Positions 1 to 10,566 of a stretch of DNA of 64,000 bases are shown piece by piece. The position numbers and the translations under genes are program-made. The notes under the pieces were generated by a model. That model was not told the DNA's origin and ran no database searches. It saw only the letters and a program-made list of their open reading frames with translations. How positions within the stretch are numbered: the first letter of the stretch is position 1; each line of letters begins with the position of its first letter. The DNA is from Singulisphaera sp. GP187 (GTDB taxonomy: Bacteria; Planctomycetota; Phycisphaerae; Phycisphaerales; SM1A02), in the NCBI GenBank assembly GCA_945868805.1, contig CAMBMO010000002.1, forward strand, positions 159,978 to 223,977, written 5' to 3'.

Positions 1-368
1 TCGGAACGATGGATGAACTCTTCGAATCGCTGACACTCATCCAGACGTTGAAGATCGTTCCGTTTCCGGTCGTGTTGATCGGCAAGAAATTTTGGCAACC
101 CTTGCTCGACTGGATGCGCACGACTCTTTGCGAAGAGCACGCCACGATTTCAGCGGAAGATTTCGAGATTTTCCGAGTGACGGACGACGTGCGCGAGGCC
201 GTCGACATCGTCCATGAAGTGCATTCGGGAAAGCGACTCTGGGCACCGAAGCTTCCGAGGTTCGCCTCCGACCCGCCGCTCGCAGATGAAGAGGGAATTC
301 GCTCGGGAGTCCATCCGCGAAGACATCTTCAAGGAGACGCGTCTCTGGGAATCGACAATCTTGAATAG
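1..368 (+). CDS. LOG family protein (TIGR00730-type Rossmann fold), C-terminal part; gene starts before the window
   Basis: Frame open to the window edge; 'TLIQTLKIVPFPVVLIGKKFWQPLLDWMRTTLCEEHATISAEDFEIFRVTDDVREAV' matches the C-terminal pattern of LOG/lysine-decarboxylase-like proteins. Confidence 0.75.
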   Translation, partial: GTMDELFESLTLIQTLKIVPFPVVLIGKKFWQPLLDWMRTTLCEEHATISAEDFEIFRVTDDVREAVDIVHEVHSGKRLWAPKLPRFASDPPLADEEGIRSGVHPRRHLQGDASLGIDNLE

Positions 369-414
369 TCGAGTCCCCGAGATCGATCCATTCCCATCCG
401 CCAATCAGCGGCGC

Positions 415-2982
415 TCAGCGCCACTCGTGTCGCGGATATCGACGACGAAGTTCGTTCCGAATCTCGGGATAGAGCACTCGCCAGAATCCTGCGAGATCAG
501 CTGTGACTTGCAGTGGCCGGCGATTTGGACCGAGAATTTCCAGCCGAATCGAGACTTGCCCGCCCGCCACTCGCGGAGTCTCATCAAGCCCGTAAAAATC
601 CTGAATCTTCGCGCTTCCAACCGGTGGTTGCCCAGACTCGTACGCGAGCTTCATCCGGAATCCACTCGGCAATCGGAAGTCGGCGGGCGCCATCCGCTCA
701 ACAAATGTTCGGTCGTCGTATGACATTGCGGCGACGAGCGATTCGAGGGATGGGCGAACGCGAACCTGACTCCAACGTGTCGCGCCGGCGGCGAATTCTG
801 CGAACAGAATTCGGAGGTCATCGTCCGTGTAGGTCAAGAGCCCACGCTGTGGAAAATTCTCGGCGACCCACCGCGATCGAGTGATCCACTGCTCGCCTTG
901 CTCGGTCCAATCATCTGGACGAAGTCCGTCTTCGATCATGTGTGAAGCGATGATCTCGCAAGCCGTCCCCAGATTTCGAGCTGGGCGCACAGTCTTCTCA
1001 ATGACCGTGTCGTCGAAGAGTCGCTCTTCAATCTCCTCGACCGCCTCGGTTGCCGATTCCCAGCGCTCCTCCACGCGTGTCGCGAATCGTCGCGGGAGTG
1101 TCGACTCGAGCGTTGCTTGCTCGATCGCTACCGTCATGGAGAGTGAAGTCTCGGCGGTGTCTCCCCCTCCAGAGTGACGAACTTCAAACGCAAGAAACGG
1201 GCCAGATCCGTCGAAGAGACTTCGCTTGTCGATCGAAACTCTCCGTCTCCCAGCCATGGCCGCGTGCGGTCGATTTCGATCAAGTTTCCATGCGATTCGG
1301 TCGGGGAAACCGATTATGAACGACTCGCAGAGCGCCTCGGTCGAATCGACCATGTCCTGCGAGAGAGCAAGTGAATCGCCCGCAGCTCGGCGTGCGGCGG
1401 TCGCGAGTTGATCGGCCGCCCGCGAGACCTCTCGCGCAGCGTCGGCATCAATCGAATTTCGATTCGAGTGACTTGCACGCCACGCGACGAGTGCTCGCTC
1501 TCGCGCGATGAGATCGCAGGGCCGATCACCCGATTCCAAGTGACGGCGGAGCGACTCCAAACTTTCACGGTCGAACGGATCGCGCTCGGACAACATCGCC
1601 GCCCAGATCGCGGCGCGGTCGGCGCATCCTCGACGTGCGCCTTCCAAGAGTGCCCGCGCCAATCGAGGGTCCGCAGGAATCTTCGCCATCGCACGTCCCG
1701 TGTCGTTCAAGCGGCCATCTGCGTCGAACGCTCCACATGCCTGCAGGACCCGTCGTGCGCGATCGAGTGAGGATGACTCGGGCGCGTCGATCCACGGAAA
1801 CTTCGCGGGATCGCTCTCGCCGATAACCGACAAACTCAAGAGTGCTTCGGAGAGATCGATGCGATGAACTTCGGGAGCATCGAATTCGACTCGGCGCGAA
1901 TGCGACGACTCGCTCCAGAGTCGCACGCAAACTCCGGGAGCGGTGCGGCCCGCACGACCGGCACGCTGCCGTGCACTGGCTTGGCTAATCGGTTCCAGCT
2001 TGAGAGCGTTGAGATCACGCAGAGGGTCGAATCGATGAACCCGCGCGAGCCCGCTATCCACAACGAATCGAATCCCTGGAATTGTCAAGCTGGTTTCAGC
2101 CACATTCGTCGCCACCACGATCTTGCGTCGATCCGAAGGCTCCAACGCTCGATCTTGCTCCTCGGGAAGTTGCCCTCCATGAAGCGCGAGCAAATCAAAT
2201 CCACCACCAGGAAGACGCGCACTCAACCCTTCGATCGTTTGCTGAATCTCGCGGCGGCCTGGCATGAACACAAGTCCGTCACCGAGGTCGTCGCGAGGGT
2301 CTCCCGCGAGTTGGACAACTGTCGAGACAGCGCGATCGACCACATTCTCATCAACCCGACCATCGCCTGCGAATCGCACGTCGACCGGGAAGAGTCGACC
2401 CGGAATGTGAAGTGGCTCGACCGAGAAGACCGATCCTAAACGCGTCGCATCGAGCGTCGCGCTCATGATCGCCACTCTCAGATCTGGACGTCCCTTCGCT
2501 TGCAAGCGACGCACCATCCCCGCCGCGAGGTCGGTCGATATCCCGCGCTCGTGAAACTCGTCGAGAACGACAATGCTGATTCCGTCGAGTCCCGACGGTG
2601 ACTGCGCCAAGCGCACGAAGAGTCCATCGGTCATGAACAAGACTTTCGTCTGTGCGCTTTCGACCCGCTCATAGCGCGTGCGATAGCCGACCGTTCCTCC
2701 CTCGCGCTCTCCCAGTTCGAATGCAACCCTTCGTGCCACCGCACGTGCCGCAAGTCGTCTCGGTTGGAGCACGACGATCTTCCCGCTGCCGGCGATTCCT
2801 GACTTCAGCAGAATTTGTGGGACCTGCGTGGTCTTGCCCGATCCAGTCTCCGCAACGAGCACAAGCACTTGATCGGACACAATTCTGCGAACGATTTCCC
2901 GCGCGAACGCGACGACTGGAAGCGGCGTTCGCTCCGAGCGTGGCGACGACGGGGTCCTTCGCCCCCCTCGTTCAGAATGCAT
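415..2982 (-). CDS. hrpB: ATP-dependent RNA helicase HrpB-like
   Basis: ETGSGKTTQVPQ (Walker A), DEFHERG (DExH), QRAGRAGR motif VI, HrpB-type C-terminal domain; start placed at the internal Met after the upstream gene overlap. Confidence 0.9.
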   Translation of the reverse strand: MHSERGGRRTPSSPRSERTPLPVVAFAREIVRRIVSDQVLVLVAETGSGKTTQVPQILLKSGIAGSGKIVVLQPRRLAARAVARRVAFELGEREGGTVGYRTRYERVESAQTKVLFMTDGLFVRLAQSPSGLDGISIVVLDEFHERGISTDLAAGMVRRLQAKGRPDLRVAIMSATLDATRLGSVFSVEPLHIPGRLFPVDVRFAGDGRVDENVVDRAVSTVVQLAGDPRDDLGDGLVFMPGRREIQQTIEGLSARLPGGGFDLLALHGGQLPEEQDRALEPSDRRKIVVATNVAETSLTIPGIRFVVDSGLARVHRFDPLRDLNALKLEPISQASARQRAGRAGRTAPGVCVRLWSESSHSRRVEFDAPEVHRIDLSEALLSLSVIGESDPAKFPWIDAPESSSLDRARRVLQACGAFDADGRLNDTGRAMAKIPADPRLARALLEGARRGCADRAAIWAAMLSERDPFDRESLESLRRHLESGDRPCDLIARERALVAWRASHSNRNSIDADAAREVSRAADQLATAARRAAGDSLALSQDMVDSTEALCESFIIGFPDRIAWKLDRNRPHAAMAGRRRVSIDKRSLFDGSGPFLAFEVRHSGGGDTAETSLSMTVAIEQATLESTLPRRFATRVEERWESATEAVEEIEERLFDDTVIEKTVRPARNLGTACEIIASHMIEDGLRPDDWTEQGEQWITRSRWVAENFPQRGLLTYTDDDLRILFAEFAAGATRWSQVRVRPSLESLVAAMSYDDRTFVERMAPADFRLPSGFRMKLAYESGQPPVGSAKIQDFYGLDETPRVAGGQVSIRLEILGPNRRPLQVTADLAGFWRVLYPEIRNELRRRYPRHEWR

Positions 2983-3685
2983 TGGAGTAACGCTTGCGGA
3001 CGTTGTCGAGAAACTTCGCAATCTGCCCCTGCTGCTTTGGGCTCGCGGTCACCTCGACCTCCCTCTGCCACAAGCTCATGAACCCGAGAGCCCCATCCTC
3101 GCCGAGACCTGGAAGGTCGCGATCCTTGAGTCGCTCCTCGCCACGATCGGATTGCGATTGAATTCGCTCGAGTCGCTCCTTGTCGGTCTGATCGCTCTCT
3201 TCGCCACGCGTCAATTTCTCACCCATCTTCGTCCAATTCACAACCCAGTCATCGATGTACTTGCCTTGTTCGCTCGGCGCAGCATCGAAATATCCAGCCG
3301 CGCCTTGCACGAGGATGTCTCTGGCCAGAACGCGAACATTCTGCGTCATCTGCTTGCGAACTGGACCCGTGAGCCCAGCGAAAAATCCTGCCATCGCCGC
3401 GCTGTCAGAGTTCTCCATTCCGCGGAATCGCTCGCTGAGTTCAAGAAGGAACCTCATCCGCTCCTCGAGCGACAGCTCGTTGAAATCATCCATCGCGAGA
3501 TATCCCAGCACATCGTCGACTGGCGTGTCGAAGATCGACGGTGGTGGCCGCCAGCGCACCGTCATCCACCACCAAAGCCCAACCGTCACGAGGAGTAGCA
3601 TCGCCACAACCGCGCCGATGCGAATCAGCTTCGATTTGCGCTCTCGTATCGCGTACTTCAGTTCATGAAAGTTGATGAATGCCAT
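2972..3685 (-). CDS. Hypothetical single-TM protein
   Basis: Likely start MAFINFHELKYAIRERKSK; one TM segment (IGAVVAMLLLVTVGLWWWMTV); the ORF-track extension upstream overlaps the pilin gene and is probably not translated. Confidence 0.6.
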   Translation of the reverse strand: MAFINFHELKYAIRERKSKLIRIGAVVAMLLLVTVGLWWWMTVRWRPPPSIFDTPVDDVLGYLAMDDFNELSLEERMRFLLELSERFRGMENSDSAAMAGFFAGLTGPVRKQMTQNVRVLARDILVQGAAGYFDAAPSEQGKYIDDWVVNWTKMGEKLTRGEESDQTDKERLERIQSQSDRGEERLKDRDLPGLGEDGALGFMSLWQREVEVTASPKQQGQIAKFLDNVRKRYSNAF

Positions 3686-3740
3686 GATATTGCCATGCTC
3701 GGTTGATAAAAAATAAAGGACTGCGTCGTGATGCTCGAAT

Positions 3741-4373
3741 TCAGTCGGCCGTTGTCGTCTCCTCGACTTTGGTCGCTCGGGTTGCCCCGTCAAGATAGAC
3801 GCCATTTCGCGGCACACGAGTCCCTGGGTGTCGGTCCGCACTATCCATCAGGATAGGAAAGAGGCCGTTCGTATCGTTCTCAAACAGTCTCGCCACGAGT
3901 TTGGATTCGGCTCGCAATCTCGCCGTCTCACGCTGTCGTTCGCCCGTGTCGGCGGGAAGATTCATGAGGACTTGAACGACCTCCATCTGCACCTGTGGCG
4001 CGTAGCGCAAGAGTCCAGGCAAGTATGTGTAGCTGGTGCCGGTTGCTGTGGATTCGAGATCATCGTCGGCGGGACAGAGCCACGACCGACCGTCCGAAGC
4101 TATGTACTTCGACAGAAGATTCGGAAGTCCGCCTTCGATTCCTTGCGGAGTCACGACCGGCAGAAATTCGCACATCGGAAGCAATCCTTTGTTTGCCGAT
4201 TGATACGACTGCCACGCCACATAGTTTTGGCGGAGGTTGCTGAGGCAGTTCGTGTTTTGCGACTCGGCCCTGAACATCTTGAACGCTGGCATGATGAGAC
4301 CGGTCAACACCCCGATGATCCCGACGACCACAAGAGTCTCGACCAGCGTAAAGGCTCGTGCGTGCCCGATCAT
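3741..4373 (-). CDS. Type II secretion/prepilin-like protein with N-terminal methylation motif
   Basis: N-terminus HARAFTLVETLVVVGIIGVLTGLIMPAF is a prepilin cleavage/methylation motif; planctomycete-type pseudopilin. Confidence 0.85.
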   Translation of the reverse strand: MIGHARAFTLVETLVVVGIIGVLTGLIMPAFKMFRAESQNTNCLSNLRQNYVAWQSYQSANKGLLPMCEFLPVVTPQGIEGGLPNLLSKYIASDGRSWLCPADDDLESTATGTSYTYLPGLLRYAPQVQMEVVQVLMNLPADTGERQRETARLRAESKLVARLFENDTNGLFPILMDSADRHPGTRVPRNGVYLDGATRATKVEETTTAD

Positions 4374-5320
4374 GCCGAGATGGTAGCTCCGTCGACGGAA
4401 AAAACGGCATCGATGAATCGATCCGCGTCGAAGGGCTGAACATCTTCGGGAGATTCGCCCACGCCGATCAATTTCACGGGAAGTCCAAGCGCATCGTGGA
4501 TTGCGATGGCGACCCCGCCCCGTGCGGTTCCATCCATTTTGGCGAGAAAAATCCCAGTAATATCGACTGCCTTGCGAAATGCGGCGGCTTGGACAACCGC
4601 GTTCTGGCCACTCGTTGCATCGAGCACGAGGAGGGTCTCGTGAGGAGCGCCTGGTATTCGCTTGCGGATCACATCGCGGATCTTGACCAATTGTCGCATG
4701 AGATTTTCTTCGTTGTGCAATCGTCCGGCTGTGTCGACGAGCAGAACATCAACCCCGCGGGTCATCGCCGCTTCTGCCGCATCAAACGCCACGGCTGCTG
4801 GATCCCCTCCTGGTGCGCCGCGAATGATGTCGACACCAAGTCGCTGCGCCCAGATTTCCAATTGCGCGACCGCGCCCGCACGATAGGTATCCGCGGCCGC
4901 GAGGAGCACCGTCCTTCCGGAGGCGCGAATCGAATGAGCAATCTTTGCGACACTCGTCGTCTTCCCGACACCATTCACACCGACGACGAGTACAACTGCT
5001 GGCTTTGTCGATGAACCCGCGATTTCCAATGTCTCCCCTGGCCCTGGAGCTAATCGTTGCTTCATTGTTCGCTTGAGATGCTCGAGAGCGTCCTCTCCAC
5101 GTTCGCATCGGCCGGCAAGAAATTCAGCTCGGAGCGATGCAACAAGCTCGCGTGCGGCTCGCACACCAACATCGGCGGAAATCAACTGCGCTTCGACTTG
5201 GTCGATCAGCGCATCATCGAGTCTCCTGCCATGCAGCATGCTCCGTAATCCAGCACCGAAAGCCGACGCCGTACGCAGGAGCCCGCGACGAACTGCGTCA
5301 ATGGCTGACTTAAAAAACAT
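4370..5320 (-). CDS. ftsY: Signal recognition particle receptor FtsY
   Basis: GVNGVGKTTSVAKIA, DTYRAGAVAQL, DTAGRLHNEENLM, KMDGTARGGVAIA; start at MFFKSAIDAVRRGL. Confidence 0.93.
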   Translation of the reverse strand: MFFKSAIDAVRRGLLRTASAFGAGLRSMLHGRRLDDALIDQVEAQLISADVGVRAARELVASLRAEFLAGRCERGEDALEHLKRTMKQRLAPGPGETLEIAGSSTKPAVVLVVGVNGVGKTTSVAKIAHSIRASGRTVLLAAADTYRAGAVAQLEIWAQRLGVDIIRGAPGGDPAAVAFDAAEAAMTRGVDVLLVDTAGRLHNEENLMRQLVKIRDVIRKRIPGAPHETLLVLDATSGQNAVVQAAAFRKAVDITGIFLAKMDGTARGGVAIAIHDALGLPVKLIGVGESPEDVQPFDADRFIDAVFSVDGATISA

Positions 5321-5333
5321 GCTGTGATTCGTC

Positions 5334-5843
5334 CTAGTCGTCAATGACCGCGGCAGCAGGCTCTGGCGCGACCGACCCGACAGTCGCCTCGACCACGGGG
5401 TGCGCGATTCGATCGAGCACACCGTTAACGAACGCCGCGCTCTTCTCGGTGCTGTACGCCTTCGCCAACTCAACCGCTTCGTTGATCGCAACAGCCGGTG
5501 GAACCGATCCATGACGGATTTCCCAAAACCCCAGTCGCAGAATGTTGCGATCGACGTTTGGTTGTCGATGGGGTGGCCACTCTGGGGCGAGCTCTTCGAT
5601 CGATCGGTCCGCTTCTTCGCGCGTCGACCACGCCTTCTCAGCCAATGCGATTCCCCCTGCAACGGCAGGAAGCGTGAAGTCGCATTCACTTTCGATCGGA
5701 TCGACCGAGCGGGCTTCGCGGGCGCGACCCTCAAAGGATTCTCGCACATGCGCAAGATCAGTCGCGAGATCGACGGTTCCCCCGAGGTCGAATTGAAACA
5801 TTGCCTGAAGGGCGCAACAACGCTGCTCGTGCGGGACGCTCAT
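5334..5843 (-). CDS. nusB: Transcription antitermination factor NusB
   Basis: RCCALQAMFQFDLGG...RNILRLGFWEIRHG..PPAVAINEAVELAKAYSTEKSAAFVNGVLDRIA typical NusB. Confidence 0.92.
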   Translation of the reverse strand: MSVPHEQRCCALQAMFQFDLGGTVDLATDLAHVRESFEGRAREARSVDPIESECDFTLPAVAGGIALAEKAWSTREEADRSIEELAPEWPPHRQPNVDRNILRLGFWEIRHGSVPPAVAINEAVELAKAYSTEKSAAFVNGVLDRIAHPVVEATVGSVAPEPAAAVIDD

Positions 5844-6367
5844 CGCCTCGCTCCGACGTGGGTGCGACTTCCCGACTTGATCTCTTGAATGACCCGAACT
5901 GCGGCGATTGCAGCGTTCATCGCTTCAACTCCCTTGTTGCCCTTGCTTCCTCCAGCACGTGCTTGCGCTTGCCCGATCGTCAAGCAAGTCAAGACTCCAA
6001 ATGCGATTGGCTTTCCTGTTCGCACCGTAATGTCGACCAGCCCTTTCGCGACCGCATCACAGATGTATCGGTCGTGACTCGTCTCGCCTGTCAGGACGCA
6101 CCCGAGAGCGACCACTGCGTCGATATCGCTTCGCTCCGCAAGCGCCACCGAGATCGCGACCAATTCGTACGCGCCCGGCGCGAGAACTTGGATCAGTTCG
6201 TCGGTATCTCCGCCCGCCGAAGCGAACGCGTCCACCGCTCCCAGCGCGAGAGCAGAGCAGACATCGTTGTGATATGTGCTTTGAACGATCGCGATACGCA
6301 TCCCTCGCGAATCCATCTCGTTGCGCCCACTCTGCGCACCGGCCGAATCGTTTCCTGTCGTTTTCAT
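5840..6367 (-). CDS. ribH: 6,7-dimethyl-8-ribityllumazine synthase
   Basis: GAYELVAISVALAERSDIDAVVALGCVLTGETSHDRYICDAVAKGL..PIAFGVLTCLTIGQAQARAGG; overlaps nusB. Confidence 0.93.
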   Translation of the reverse strand: MKTTGNDSAGAQSGRNEMDSRGMRIAIVQSTYHNDVCSALALGAVDAFASAGGDTDELIQVLAPGAYELVAISVALAERSDIDAVVALGCVLTGETSHDRYICDAVAKGLVDITVRTGKPIAFGVLTCLTIGQAQARAGGSKGNKGVEAMNAAIAAVRVIQEIKSGSRTHVGARR

Positions 6368-6393
6368 GCGGATCGCAATGGTAGCCTCGAAGC

Positions 6394-7368
6394 GTGCTCG
6401 GCGTATCAAAGAAAGTCGTTTCCGCGGTCGAATTGACCCGACTTTCGATGGCATTTGGTGCCATCACCGATCTGTGGCTCATCGTGATTCTCTCGCGCAG
6501 TGTCGATGAGTATCACTACATGCCAGTCGCATCGATGTCGTTGCCACAAGCACTGTTTTGTTCGGCGGTCACTGCGATCGGACTCTTTTCGTTCGCGGCT
6601 TCGCTGAATGACCTCCTCGACGCAAAGCACGATCGTGTTTTCAGTCCAACTCGTCCAATCGCATCCGGTGAGATCGGCGCGGCCCAGGCCTTCACGGTTG
6701 CACTCGCGTCTTTGCTCCTCGCGCTCGTCGGAGTGCTTTTCTTCGGCCGGGACGCTCTCTTTATAGCAATCTTGATCGCGGGCGGAACGCTTTTTTACAA
6801 CGGCATCGCGAAGTACATCCCAGGCGTTGGCTTGTTGACAATCGGAGTACTTCATGCCGGGCACATGCTCATTCCCAATCATGATTTCACATTCACACTG
6901 CCCGCTTGGGTGGCGATGACACATGCGACAGCAGTGGCGACGATCATGCATTTCATTCAGGCGAAGAGACCCGCGCTTTCTCGACGCGCCATGTGGTCGC
7001 TCGGTCTGGGTTGGATGGCGTGTAGTGTGGCGTTGATCGGATTTGGAATCTCGAAATCCACAGGATCGTTCTGGCCAGCATCGACGCCCTCTTATGGCCC
7101 AATCTTTCCGGTTCTCGCGATGATCGCTTTCGTTTTCGTCGTCATCCGAAAGGTGCGCCGAGCGACATCTCCCGTGATCGCGGCTGAGAAGGTTGCGAGG
7201 TACGGCGCTCTCTGGCAGTCTCTCTACGCGGCCGCATGGCTCCTTGCGTGGGGGGAATTCTGGTGGGCTCTGGTCGCTCTCGCGGTCGCGGGTACGGGAT
7301 TCGGCGCGATGACATTGCTGAAGGAGTTCGGGGGATCCACCAGGTCTCCAATCGCGTACCGAGGTTGA
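6394..7368 (+). CDS. UbiA-family prenyltransferase-like membrane protein
   Basis: LNDLLDAKHDRVFSPTRPIASGEI motif with multiple TM segments. Confidence 0.8.
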   Translation: MLGVSKKVVSAVELTRLSMAFGAITDLWLIVILSRSVDEYHYMPVASMSLPQALFCSAVTAIGLFSFAASLNDLLDAKHDRVFSPTRPIASGEIGAAQAFTVALASLLLALVGVLFFGRDALFIAILIAGGTLFYNGIAKYIPGVGLLTIGVLHAGHMLIPNHDFTFTLPAWVAMTHATAVATIMHFIQAKRPALSRRAMWSLGLGWMACSVALIGFGISKSTGSFWPASTPSYGPIFPVLAMIAFVFVVIRKVRRATSPVIAAEKVARYGALWQSLYAAAWLLAWGEFWWALVALAVAGTGFGAMTLLKEFGGSTRSPIAYRG

Positions 7369-7383
7369 AGACTCTTCGTACCA

Positions 7384-10300
7384 TTGCGACCAATGATGCG
7401 ACATGTGGTCTGGGAGACGGCGAGAGACACGGCAAGGACGATTCTCTGCATCGCGTCTATCGCCTGCATCTCGGTCGAAAGTAGCGCGCAGGAACTTCGA
7501 GATGTTCCGATTTCGGGGCAGTCGCTCGGCGGATTCGTCATCCCGATCGAGCCAGTGGCGACAGACATCATCATCGATGGAACGCGTGCATGGGCATGGA
7601 CGGTCGACGATACGAAGCGACTGCAGATCGAGGGCGATGTCCGAGTGAAATTTGGCGGGTACTACTTCTCGAGCACGAACGCGGTCATCTGGATCAACCG
7701 CATCCCAAGCGCAGGTGGACTGATCAATCAGATAGCCGTGTACTTCCCCGAAGCGGAGGAGCCCACCCGGCGAGCGGGGCTCGGAGCGAGCGGAAGTGAT
7801 CTGCTTGTCACTGGAAGCACGCGCGGCGAAATTGTGCTCTCCATCACGATGCTCGACGAGCACGCTCCCGCCGACAATCCCATTCTGCGCAGGGCCACCG
7901 AGCGCGTCCAAGGGTATTTGGATTCCGTCGCTCGCGGCGCGTTGCTTCGTTCGAGGCCTCAACTCGATGCGCCGGTTGCCGTCGTCGAACTTCCCCTGAC
8001 TGTCGGGGCGCCGGTTCGGCCCCCGTTGATCGAGCAACCCCCTTCCCTGGCGACGACTTCGCAACTGACTGACGAAAGTGCGATTTTCTCTCCGACGGGA
8101 ACGATTACGTTTTCTGCGCGTGATACGACCATTGAAACCAAGAGCGACTGCGTCATGCTCTCGAATTCTGTGCGTGTCGACTACTCGAGCCCGCCGGGGG
8201 TTGGCCCGGTGAAGGAACTCCAACTCTCGGCCGATCGCGCGGTCATATTTCTCGCTCCGAAAAGGGGAGCATCGACATCGAGCGACTCGGGAATCCTTGA
8301 TGCGAAAGATGTCGTAGGCATTTATCTCGAGGGAGATGTCGTGGCAACTGACTACCAGTACACACTTCGAGGTCGGCGGGTTTATTACGACCTCGCCCTG
8401 AATCAGGCGATTGTGATGGACGCCGTGATGCGAACATCGACGCGATCCGGAGTTCTTGCGTACGCGCGTGCCGACGAAATGCGACAACTCGCCGCTGGCG
8501 AATTCACGGCGGTGAATGCGCGTGTCTCCACGAGCGAATTCTTCACGCCCCATCTCTCGGTCGGTGTTCAGCGACTCACCATCACGCAGCAACCCGAAGA
8601 AGCCGGTGGCGGTTCGTACATGCTGGGAACCGGCGCGACCTTGCGAGCCAACGGAACTCCGTTTTTCTACTGGCCCCACATTGCGGGATCGCCCAATCAG
8701 ATCCCACTCAAGAACCTGAATATTGGATTTCAGGACTATCAAGGAACGATCATCAAGTCGGAGTGGGATCTCTTCGATCTGATGGGCGTTGATAAGCCAG
8801 AGCCGCTTTCGGAAGTCACACTCATTCAGGAGGCATACACGAAGAACGCCGTCGGGCTGGGAGTGAAGGCGAGAGCAAATATCTTTGGCGCAACAGGCGA
8901 CATCAAGATGACGGGGTACTACGACTTTCAAAACGAGGAACAGACCGCAGCGGGCGGAATCGTCACGAGCCCCGACCAGTACCGCGGTGAATTGCAGGCG
9001 CATTGGAACGGAAAACTCGCGAGCGATGTGACGCTGGACATGCAGATGTCGATTTTCAGCGATCAGAACTTCGTCTCGGTCTTTCACTGGAATGACTACC
9101 TCGAGCGACGGGAATATGAGTCGAGCGGGTTCTTGAACTGGCAGAGCGGCAACAACTCGCTCTCCCTCCTGCTGAAATACAACCCGAACGATTTTCTCAG
9201 CAACGCCTACATGATCGCGTCGCGACCCTATTCGGTCGACAAGTTTCCCGAGTTGGCATACCAGCGATATGGCGAGTCACTCTTCGGAGACCGCGCGACC
9301 TGGACTCAGAATTACTCGGCGAACTTGATGCGGCTACAAGTTCAGTCGGGAACGCCCCAGGACCTGGGCATCAGCTCGCTCGCATTCTCCGAAAACCCGA
9401 CATTCGCCGCTGACCAAAACATCCGCGATGCGTACAACGCGGCTGGCTACGACGACTTGATGCGATCACGTTTGTACTCGCGCCAAGAAATCGCGCTCCC
9501 TCTCTCAACGGGACCGATCAAAATCGTTCCGTTCGCGCATGGACAGGTTGCTGCGTACATCCTGAACAATTTCCAGGACTACTCGACTGATAGTTCGGAC
9601 TACCGAACCCTCGTGGGAACCGGAAGTCGATTCTCAACAGAGCTCACCTCGAATTACAACTCTGTCCGCAGTTCATTCCTCGATCTCAATCGCCTGCATC
9701 ATGTGATCCAACCCACCGCAATGCTCTGGTACGGCTGGGAATCGAACAGTGTGCTCGACATGCCCGTGTACGACCAGGATGTCGAAGGTGTCTCCGGCGC
9801 AGCGGTCGCTCAAGCTGGAGTCACCAACACGCTTCAGACCATGCGTGGTGGTCCTGGGAACTGGAGATCGGTCGATTGGGTCGTCTTCAATGTCGGAGCG
9901 GTGCTCGACAATCAAGGCGATTCGATGCAACGGCAGATGACGGATCCCGGCACTCCAAATCAGTACGGCTTGCGATACGCGCAGTCGCCGATGCCAAGCT
10001 TCTATTCATGGCGACCCGAATATTCGCAGTGGGGCGACCATATCTATGCGAGTGGAACGATGCAGGTCAGCGATGCGCTCGCGCTCTATGGACAAGGCAC
10101 ATACTTGCTTCAGGATCGGGGCAATTCCGAGAACAGCTTTGGTCTCGACGATCTTGGCCGTGGCACGATTGGCGGCAGCATCCAGCAAAGTCCAGATGTT
10201 CGGTTCTATCTCGAGTATCGATATGTCAACACCTTTGACGAATCTGGGCTTTACCCCGCAGACGAGTTCGTTCAAGGTGGCGTCGAGTATCAGGTCTCGA

Positions 10301-10542
10301 AGAAGTACTCGCTGACGATCAGTCCCCAGTACGACCTCGTCGAATCGAACTTCCGTTCCGCATCGGTGGGACTGACACGCACATTTCCAGACTTCTATCT
10401 CTCAATCGGCGCGTCGTTCAATCAGATCGTCGACAACACGACATTTTTCGCTTCGATCCGTATCCCCGGAATCGGAGGAGCGCCAGCCAATTCAATGGCG
10501 AGTTCGGACGGCGACGGTCAGTCCGGATTCGGGCGGCAGTGA
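7384..10542 (+). CDS. LPS-assembly protein LptD-like (OstA N-terminal region plus outer-membrane barrel)
   Basis: Signal-like N-terminus, OstA-like region, long beta-rich C-terminal half with repeated aromatic strands. Confidence 0.7.
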   Translation: MRPMMRHVVWETARDTARTILCIASIACISVESSAQELRDVPISGQSLGGFVIPIEPVATDIIIDGTRAWAWTVDDTKRLQIEGDVRVKFGGYYFSSTNAVIWINRIPSAGGLINQIAVYFPEAEEPTRRAGLGASGSDLLVTGSTRGEIVLSITMLDEHAPADNPILRRATERVQGYLDSVARGALLRSRPQLDAPVAVVELPLTVGAPVRPPLIEQPPSLATTSQLTDESAIFSPTGTITFSARDTTIETKSDCVMLSNSVRVDYSSPPGVGPVKELQLSADRAVIFLAPKRGASTSSDSGILDAKDVVGIYLEGDVVATDYQYTLRGRRVYYDLALNQAIVMDAVMRTSTRSGVLAYARADEMRQLAAGEFTAVNARVSTSEFFTPHLSVGVQRLTITQQPEEAGGGSYMLGTGATLRANGTPFFYWPHIAGSPNQIPLKNLNIGFQDYQGTIIKSEWDLFDLMGVDKPEPLSEVTLIQEAYTKNAVGLGVKARANIFGATGDIKMTGYYDFQNEEQTAAGGIVTSPDQYRGELQAHWNGKLASDVTLDMQMSIFSDQNFVSVFHWNDYLERREYESSGFLNWQSGNNSLSLLLKYNPNDFLSNAYMIASRPYSVDKFPELAYQRYGESLFGDRATWTQNYSANLMRLQVQSGTPQDLGISSLAFSENPTFAADQNIRDAYNAAGYDDLMRSRLYSRQEIALPLSTGPIKIVPFAHGQVAAYILNNFQDYSTDSSDYRTLVGTGSRFSTELTSNYNSVRSSFLDLNRLHHVIQPTAMLWYGWESNSVLDMPVYDQDVEGVSGAAVAQAGVTNTLQTMRGGPGNWRSVDWVVFNVGAVLDNQGDSMQRQMTDPGTPNQYGLRYAQSPMPSFYSWRPEYSQWGDHIYASGTMQVSDALALYGQGTYLLQDRGNSENSFGLDDLGRGTIGGSIQQSPDVRFYLEYRYVNTFDESGLYPADEFVQGGVEYQVSKKYSLTISPQYDLVESNFRSASVGLTRTFPDFYLSIGASFNQIVDNTTFFASIRIPGIGGAPANSMASSDGDGQSGFGRQ

Positions 10543-10566
10543 GTCGGTCCTGCTCGTTCCGACGAC

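Noticed and set aside
6406-9087. 893-aa minus-strand ORF opposite the UbiA-like and lptD-like genes
   Set aside because: Composition is Arg/His/Ser-rich with no recognisable domain and it is fully antisense to two well-supported genes; a typical spurious ORF of codon-biased DNA.
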